DNA from: Sciurus carolinensis
Taxonomy: Eukaryota; Chordata; Mammalia; Rodentia; Sciuridae
Reading direction: 5' to 3'
DNA length: 64,000 nt
Assembly: GCF_902686445.1 (NCBI RefSeq)
Contig: NC_062217.1
Coordinates: 170,433,598 to 170,497,597, forward strand
Within the stretch, counting starts at the first letter, position 1. Each line of letters opens with the position of its first letter. Positions 51,301 to 60,631 of this stretch are shown here, piece by piece. The notes below the pieces were generated by a model. That model saw only the letters and a program-made list of their open reading frames with translations. It ran no database searches and was not told the DNA's origin. The translations under genes were made by a program, and so were the position numbers.

Positions 51301-54300
51301 TCTACTGCAGACTTATTTGAACCTTGTAAACTTAGGGAAAGTATTATCTTTTTAACAGTTTCTAAAAATACTTTCTTAAAATTTTGCTGTTGTATTAATG
51401 CGTGTTATACATATGGGTTGACCTCCAGGACCAACAGTAGCTCTTTGTGGGATGGGTTTGAGATGAACTTTTTGCCATGTTTGAGTTCGTTCGGAAAAAC
51501 AGGCTTTTTTTTTTTTTTTTTTTCCTTTGTGTGCACGGAGATGGGGACAAGGGAGTATTGGGATTTGAATCCAGAGGTGCTGTACCATGGAGATACATAC
51601 ATACACATGCACGCAAGCACGCATGCATACATCCATACATTCTTTTTTTTTTTCTTCCCTGAGTTAGGGTCTCACTAAGCTGCCCAGACTGGCTTCAAAC
51701 TTGTGATCCTCCTGCCTCAGCCTTCCAAGTCCCTGGCATTATAGGTGTGCACCACCACACCCAGCTTTAGTAGGCATCATTTTTACAAAATGAATAGAGA
51801 TTTTGAGAATAAGTCTGCTAAGATGATGTAGTTAATTCTGTTTTTTAAGTGTTTTAGTAGCTGGAGTGGTAGACACTTGCCTAAAATGTATGATATCCTG
51901 GGTTTAATCCCAATGTTACTTAAAAAGAAAGAAAAAAAAGAGTTTTAATAGTGTGTGTGCCTTAAGTACTTCAGAAGGTTTTGTTAGCCAAGCTTGTGGG
52001 TTTTGTAAGCCACCTTAATAAATACTTTATAAAACCTTCAGAGGATCATTTGACCTTGTATTTTTTTGTCCAGTACGTGTGACTCAGATTTACCTCCTTT
52101 GTTGTCTCTCTGCCCCAACAGCTTTTCCATACATAGGCCATGGCTTTCTTCCCCATGTCAGAGCTACCCTGAAAACAAATCTATCCACTGATTTTTTCCC
52201 CCAGTGACATTTTTTATTTCTTCTCTTTAGATACGTGACAATTGAGTGTATTTTGACAACTTATTCTAATTAGGATTCCATTCTTCTTGTTGTACATGAT
52301 GTGGCATTTCACTAGTTATATGTTCATATATGAACATAGGAAAGTTATGTCCAGTTCATTCTAGTGTTTCCCACTGATTTTTAAAGATTGGTTGTTTTAA
52401 AGTTCGGGCTTATGCTCCAAAGGAAGACAGCAACGATTGTCCCAGGCCCACTTCCACTTCTGACACTATCCTCAAGTTTGAGGGTCCCCCTCCGGCTTGG
52501 CAGTTCACTGGTACAACGCACTGAATTCACTGAAAGCTGTTCCACTCTTGAGTGTGGCTTCTTAGAGAAACAGGGTACGTGTTAAAGTCAACCGCAGGAA
52601 GAGGTACTTGGGGTCGAGTCCAGGAGAGGGCTGAGCACATGACTTCCAGTCGTCGTCTCTGGTGAAGCTGTAAGTGGTGCCGGCACTCCCCACAGTGGTG
52701 TGGGATGTTATGTGTAGTGGATTGCTAAGGGAGCTCACCCATGCTTGGTGTCCAGAGTTTTTGTTGGGATTTAGTCACGTAGACATGGTTAACTACCACA
52801 TGGTTGATCTTGGTCTCCAGGCTTTCTGGAGGTTGAACTATTACCATGAGGCCAAAGACCCCCATGATAAGTTACATCCTTATGGTGTGGCCCAAGGCCT
52901 CCCAGGTAAGCAGATACGTTTACCAGAGGGGGACATTCCAGAGGCTAAGAAATCACTCTCCAGGAGCCAAGGACGAAGCGTAGACCTCCCTCTGGAGAAG
53001 ATGAGTGCTCTAGTGCATGCCACCGCACATACATTGGCATAAGCTCCAGGAGAGTAGGGTCAAAGGTGCTTTGTGCTGTCTGATAGCTTTAGAAATACTT
53101 TATCAAAAGGCCCTAGAGTAGAATTAAACTTACTCATCTGGTCTGACTTCCTGACTTCAAACAGAAAGATAATGTGCTTACTATGTAATGGGACAGCTGA
53201 CACAAAGTGCTAAGTGATTTGACCTACATTGTGCAGCTGGCGAATAGTGGGATGGCCTTCAACCAGACTCTTCTCTATTGGTCCCCTTGACCCTAATGCT
53301 CCAGATAGGGCTCCTGTCCCAAGGTGTGTTCTCAACCTGACAAAATCAATAATGAGGCTGGGGAACAATGACTTTATTGCTTTGTCTAGATTTAATACTT
53401 TTCTCAAGGGAAAATTAAACAGAAGTTAGAAGATTTGTTGGGATTCTCATGAGCTACCCCTATCACATTTGAAAAGCAGTTTTTCATTGAAACATTAATG
53501 TGGACGGGTTTCTAGGTTGGTAGATAAATGATCATTTTGTGTTTACTATTTTAGGTCAGAATAGCAACGTTGGAAAGTTAAAAACGCTCTCTGGGGCTCT
53601 GGATATCATGGTGAGGACTGAACATGCATTCCAGCTCATCCGGAAGGAGCTTGTAGAGGAATTTGACCAGGTAGACGAAGAAAATCACCATTTTAATGCT
53701 AAAGGGTGCATGTTTATAGTGCTCATATGGCATGTCCTTATGAATGTGTCTGTACACACATGTATGTGTACATATATATGCTCTGCATAAAACATGTTGA
53801 AAATGGTTTTTTAATGTCATAGTCTGTCTTGTATTGCTATAACAAAATTCTGGAGGCTGGTTAACTTACAAAGGAGTATATTTAGTTCACAGTTCTGGTA
53901 GCAGAGGGTCCAAACAGCGTGGAACCATTGTCCTAGTAAGGGCCCCTGTCTGTGTCACAACATGTTGGAGAGTCAGAAAAGGAACTTAACATGTACAGAA
54001 GGGGCCAAGGTGTGAGGTGGCTGCTTTCCAGCTGCCTGCTCTTGTGAGAACTAAGCCAGTCACAGGAGACCTGACCCACTTCTGAGAGATGGCATTTGTG
54101 AGGGTGGAGCCCCCATGACCCAGTTACCTCCCACTAGACCACACCTGTTCAAGGCTCCACCAGCTCAGCACCATCACCCTAGAGACCCAGCCTACACTGC
54201 ATGTGTGAACCATAGCAGTTATATCTGCATGGTAGAATTAAACATTTTTAGTCAGTTTGCAAGTATATCTTTTATGTATTAAAAGTTTTTTAAGAACATG

Positions 54301-57300
54301 CCATAATGAGGCAGGCACAGTGGCTCATGCCTGTAATCCCAGCAATTTGAGAGGCTGAGGCAGGAGGATTATGAGTTCAAACCCAGCCTCAGCAGATTAG
54401 CAAGGCACGGAACAACTCAGTGAGACCCTGTATCTAAATAAAATATAAACAAGGGCCGGCGACATGGCTTAGTGGTTAAGCACCCCTGGGTTCAATCGCC
54501 AATACCAAAACCAAAAAAAAAAAAAAAAAAGAAAGAAAGAAAGAATATGCTATAGTGAGGCACTGGTTAGCAAGTTATAAAGTCTCTTCAATTTTTATGT
54601 TTGGGGTTTGTTTTGGTTTTGCTCTTGAAAGAAAAAGTCTGAGCCTCTTTTCTTAATTTCTACTGTACTGCCTGGAACTGTTGAATGGTGAGTGGCTTAA
54701 ACAGACACCCTCCTGGGGAAGGAATTTCTAGTTTTCAGGGTGATCTAGAACTCAGACTGCCTTTAGAAAGCTGCCCTGAATGTCCTGGGTGGTACCCTTT
54801 CCATGGTATTCCTGCAGGGAGTGATGTGGGGAGTCAGGAGCTTGTCATGCAGGGTTAAGTACTTTTATTATGTGTTTTCCTCTATCAAAATGATTTTGGT
54901 CTGGTTTTTATTTTGATTTTGGTTTTAAATTAATGGATAAATGAAACTGCAGCTCCATCACTTCCATGTGAAACTATAGTTGCTGGATAGCTTAGGAAAG
55001 TAACAATTTTGGTTTTTTTAGCCTAAGGGTGATGAGACCAGTCCAGCTGCTGATTCTTCTCCTAGTCTTAACAGAGAAGAAGTAATCAAACTCCTCAGTA
55101 TATTCGAATCTCGGTTGTCCTTCCTCCTCCTGCAGTCCATCAAACTGCTGTCTTCAACTAAAAAGAAAACAAGGTAAATCACATGGTTATTAGTGAAAAC
55201 GTCTTTGCCTATGAAAATAGTGTGAATAATCTCTACTGACATTGTAAAGAAATAGTTGTATCCTTTCTTGTCTTTTATTTGGAAAATCCAAATTTTAAGT
55301 GGAATTCTTTCTTAACTTCAACTAGGTGAGAAGCATCTCTGTCTGGCCCACTGCATGTCAGTTTATAGATAGAAAAGTCTTGCTGCCTAGAGTAGATACC
55401 TGTTGTGATCTGTTCCATGAAAGGGATGAGTGACCCCGAGAGGAAGACTCCAGATGTTCAAATGACGCTTCTGAATGTCACCGTTAGTGGGAAGTCTGGG
55501 CTGTAGTTTGGATACCAGGGTGACTTGTACCATAAAAGGAGATGACAGTGGGGCACAGTGGTGCAGGCCTCTAATCCCAGCAGCTTGGGAGGCTGAGACA
55601 AGAGGAGTACAAGTTTGAGACCAACTTAGCAGTTTAACAAGGCCCTAAGCAACTCAGTGAGATCCTGTCTCAAAATAAAAAATTAAAAGGACTAGAGATG
55701 TGGCTTAGTAGATAAGTGCCTCTGGTTTCAATCCCCAGTACCCGCTTGCAAAGAACACTGAAGTCTCTAAAGTCAGGAAATTGGAGAAAAAAGGAGTGAG
55801 CACCTCGGCCAATATGTTCCCAGGCCCCTCTGCCATCTTGTGCAGTACCTGGGTTTGCCAGAGCTTTCATTATGGCAGTATTGATTTAATTTGGAATTTC
55901 AATAGATCGGGAAAGTAATGGGAATAGTATACCTTTCTTTTTAAAAATGTAAGTACAGTCTGGCTCATAATACAAAAATTGGAAAATAGAGAAGAGAACC
56001 GTCCTAATGTATCCATTGTTAGTTGTCTTGTGTGTGAATTACCAGTTTATGATATAAGGGTATAGATACTTTTTGTATTTTATTTACAGTGACATTCTGT
56101 GTGGTATACAGTTCTTCAAGCTTTAACAAATACGTCCAAGTATGCCAATCACATTTGGGACCCAGCATGGTTCCATCACTCCAAAACCTCTTTCTCTGCT
56201 GAGATTACGGGGCTGGTCATGAATGTATCCGAGTTTCCCGTTGGAACCTCAGACATACCAGCCACTGTCCTTGGCAGTGCTGTGAGCAGTTCCCACCTTG
56301 GCATCCGAGTCTGGTTCTGTGGATCTTGCATCTCTAATCAGGTTGCTGCTCCTGCCTTTCCTTTCACAATCTCCAGTTGTTGAAAACTGGGCGTCTCGTG
56401 TCAGTCAGGAGAGACTGAGGGAGATAATTATTGTGTCTGGAAAGTTTTTATGTCCTTCACCTGCTAGGCCATTGGTGCGAACTGAGTTCAGTTTTGTAGC
56501 TTGGAGTTGAGTTGTGGTTTTTTTGTTGTTGCCATGGTTACCATACATGGGCCACGGGCTTAGTTCTTCCAGCAGTGTAGTAGACCCCCGAGAGCTAGAC
56601 TTTCACTTCTTAAGGTTTCAGTAACCCATGGTCAGCTCTGGTGCCAAACTATCAAATGGAAAATTCAAGAAGTAAGTTTTTGCACAGCATTCTGAGTATG
56701 GCGATGAACCCTGGGGCTGTCCCTCCGGGGCCTGGACCATCCCTTTGGCTAGCACGTGCTTGTGTGTCGCTTCTACCCGCTGATCCTTGGCAGCTGCCTC
56801 TGTCATTAGCTTGGCTGTTGCAGTGGCTGTGCTGTGTTTCAGTGGCTTAGTTTACGTAAGAACGGCCCAAAGCATAAGAGTAGCCATGCTGGCAACTCAG
56901 ATATGACAAAGAAGATCCCTAAGGTGGCAAGGTGATAGTTTCTTTTTCTTTTTCTTTTTCTTTTTTCTTTTTTTTTTTTTCTTTTTTGGTAGTTGTAGAT
57001 GGACAGAATGCCTTTATTTTGTTTGTTTATTTTCTATGCTAAAGATTGAACCCACTGCCTCACACATGCTAGGCGAGCGCTCTGCCACTGAGCCCCAGCC
57101 CAATAGTTCTTGACTTAAGAAAAAACAGGAGGTCGAGGTGACTGAGGGCTGTGCTAAATTGTTGTTAATCTCTTGCCATGCCTAATTTATAAACATCACA
57201 GGTGTGTGTACTTCCAGGCGTCCACTGGGGACCTTGGAAGATGCCTGCTGGCTCAGAGGAAATGACTGCACCTTCAGGGTGGGCAAGTCCGCAGAGATGG

Positions 57301-60300
57301 CTCTGATGTCTGCTCCACCTGGCAGAGCACCTCTGCACTGTCAGGCTCTGCCAGCCACATTCCACCGAGTCTTTGGTGCTTACTAGTCTTCTTAGGAGAG
57401 GAGGGCCAGCTGGTCAGGACTTCTTAGTTGTTCAGGATACACCTGGGTCTCAGGAGACCGACTGCTTTTGAATTGTATGTACCAGGAGAGCTCTTTAAGA
57501 GTATTGCCATCTTGGTCAGCCCCGTGGTCGAGCTTCAGTTTCTGCTGCACCAGGTTCGGGTACCCAGTACAGTGTGTTGATGTGTCCACTGCAGTTAGCA
57601 GATAAATCTGTCTTCTCAAAGAATCAAAGAGAAAGGTAGGTAGTGCATGTAGTGACACACAGTTGACAAAGTGATGTGGCTTTTCTCGCTGGGCAACAGT
57701 AGGTAACTTTTTAAAATTTTTACTATTTTATTGGTGATATAAATATATGTGAGAAACAGTAATTCATTGATTTGCACAAATTGATGGTTAGGGTAATAGA
57801 CTGACAGGTAATAGTTTCAGTCTTACAATAGTGTTATAACAGTCCTCTATGTGAGCTAAGTAATTTTTATCTTAGTGAATGGTTTCCCAACCTGTTTATT
57901 CAAGTTATTAATATTCTGTTGGAAGACAATTTTAATCTAGAGTTTCATGTATGATACTTAAAGTAATTAGCAAATTTGGGCTTTTTTTTCAGATTTATTA
58001 AAGACTATTAAATGGTATTACAACAAATACTGTTGACAGGTTTAGAAACAACTGCCTTGGTTACTAAGTCCATGCCTGGTTCTGTCTCGCTTCACTAACA
58101 TGCAAATCAGGCCTCTGGTTCTGTTGTGAAGAGGCCTCTATGCAGGCCTAGTTATTCCACCACAAAGCGGAGGGCATACCCTCGTGGATGAAAGGGAAAT
58201 CAGAATGAGACCTTAAAAGAAAGAAAACATTAATAATTTGTTTTATTTTGACTGCTATTCCTTTTCAGTCCCCTAAGGGAAGAAACAAAAATAAGAAAGG
58301 AAATTGGGTATAATAATAATAACGCTCAATTTTCTTAGATTGCTACAAAATTACAGTGAAATCTAAGAAAATTAAGATGCATTTAATTTGTTCAAGAATT
58401 TTCGTTTCCAGCTCATGAAGGCACTTCATCTTGTGACAGTGGCATTAGCATTGCTCTGCTAGAAATGCTAGTTTATTAGGTTGTGGAGGGCCTGATTCGT
58501 TGTTGTGTTGTTGCTTATTTTTGGATTAAGACTTTATTTGCTCTTAGTATTCATTGCTTTAGCAAAAGAGGCCTCTTGACATTTTGGTGGCTTTGGGGTT
58601 TAATTTAATGAAAAAGCAGAAGTAATATGTGCCAGTGACACTGGTGATGAGAATGGATTAAGGAAGGGCATGATTTGTAGTAACTAGGAGATGAAGAGCT
58701 AAGATGTAGAAGTATGATCTGAAGAAATCAAAGGGTTTAGCATTTGATTCCAGTGACCATCAGTTACCTCAGGCATCCAACCAAAGTAACAAAATGATGT
58801 TATTGTCCTAAGAAAATAATTCATATTCTGAACACCTTTACTTATTGTTAAATGTTATTGCCCGATTACTGTAAAAAAATGATGTAAATTTCCTGTTAAG
58901 GTTATCAGGAGTTCTGTGATTAGTAATATTCTGCCCCCGCCCCCCCCAAAAAAAAACCTATAGCTAAAACACAGCCAATCTTATGTCCAAGTACAGACGA
59001 CTTGTGACTGGTATGCTGTGGTAGATTTGGGGGAAGAAGCACTCGCCTGATAAAAAGAAGTGGCAATTGAAAGGGAGGAATGATCCTAAAGAGGGCGTCA
59101 GGCTGTGGGAGAGGGTGACTAGAGTCTGACCTCGGGAAGGGGAAGGGGCCTTCCTGACAGCTCAGTCGCCAGGGAAGCAGCTTGGCACCTGGGTGCTCTC
59201 TGGCAGGCCCAAAGGTCACCTGGGCAAAGGGAGAGGATTCGCACACTAGAAAGGAGAAAGCACAGCATTAGACATCAGGAAGCAAGCCCTGTGTAGCGGC
59301 GCACGCCTGTAATCCTAGTAGCTCAGGAGGCTGAGGCAGGAGGATCACAAGTTCAAAGCCTGCCTCTGCAACTTAGCAAGGCCCTAAGCAACCTAGCAAG
59401 ACCCTGTCTCAAAAGATCAAAAGGACTGGGGGTGTGGCTCAGTGGTAAGCACCTCTAGGTCAGTTCCAAGGGAAAAAAAAGTGGGAAACATGATGCTTTG
59501 GCCTCCATCCAAAGTGTAGGCCTTTTGTGGGCCCTATCATTCTCTGTAAAATCAAACCAGTCCTTGCCTTTGCAGGGGGCAGTGTTGTCCTGTGGTGGTG
59601 TGTCACGTACTGGAACGAGCTGTGGAACTGCCCTGTGACCTGGTTACGTGAGCCAGGCCTCTGCGTATGGACTCATTGAAAGGAGGGTGGCTAGATTGGA
59701 ACCACATAATTACCAGTCTTACATATAAAGTATTGATCCATTATAAAGGGTAAAAATTTTCAGCATCAACTAAGCAGTTTTAAAATGGGGTGGTTTAACG
59801 TGCTCCTGGGCTGAGAGGCATCGCCACCAGAAGGTGCACAGTGTCCTTAGAACAGAGGCTCCGCTACCCTGAGTCTGCTTCCCATCCTGGGGCTCCAGCA
59901 CACTAGCTGGCACTCTGCAGTTGGTTCAGAGTAGAGGACACAGAAGTGGTGGCACAGGCCCCTAACCCCAGCGACTCAGGAGGCCGAAATGGAAGAATTA
60001 GGAGTTCGAGGCCAGCCTGAGCAATTTAGAGAGCCCGTTTCAAAATTCAAGGGCTGAAGGTATAGCTCAGTGGTAGTCTGTGTGCGAAGCCCTGGGTTCA
60101 ATCCCCAATACTGTTAAAAAAAAGAGTGGAGGAATACCATCTGGCTTCCCAGTGCCCTCGCCCATGTCAGCTTGCTTTCTTTCAGGGGATGTGACAGTCG
60201 CCTGTCACTGTCTTTGTTTTGTTTTCTCCGGGTTCTGGAGGTTGAACTTGACCTGGGGCATGCTGGGCAAGCACTCCACCTCTGAGCTACGTCCCCGTCA

Positions 60301-60598
60301 TGGTTGTTCATTGTACGTCTTCTCCCGGTGCCCCACCACCCCTCACACAAAGCAGGGACTTTTGTGTGTTTGGTTCACTGCCAAGAGCAGTTCCTGGTGG
60401 AGGAGATGTGCCGATTAACCGTGTGAACTCTGGTTTTAGTTGATTTATCGACATGAGTGTCAGGCCCAGGAGCAGAAGACAGAAGGTAGGTATGGGGAGG
60501 CACTGCTGGGGGCTGCCTCTCCGAGCACCACTGTGCACCACTGCCAAGCGCTCGATGTTACTGTTTGCTTCCAGACCCTTCACTGTGCCCTTCACCTG

Positions 60599-60631
<33 letters not shown>

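Larger units (their letters stand above)
50361..53554 (+). other. EDRF1: EDRF1 intron 22
   Basis: Repeat-rich: B1, B1/ID, a degenerate ID and an L1 3' piece. 52,380-53,500 is unassigned; its 122-codon open frame has no recognisable domain. Confidence 0.8.
53671..55021 (+). other. EDRF1: EDRF1 intron 23
   Basis: Contains a MaLR LTR and a MEN-type SINE. 54.56-55.0 kb is unassigned. Confidence 0.8.

Noticed and set aside
52674..53042. 122-codon open frame in intron 22
   Set aside because: No similarity that I recognise, not in phase with the flanking exons, no plausible acceptor/donor pair seen.
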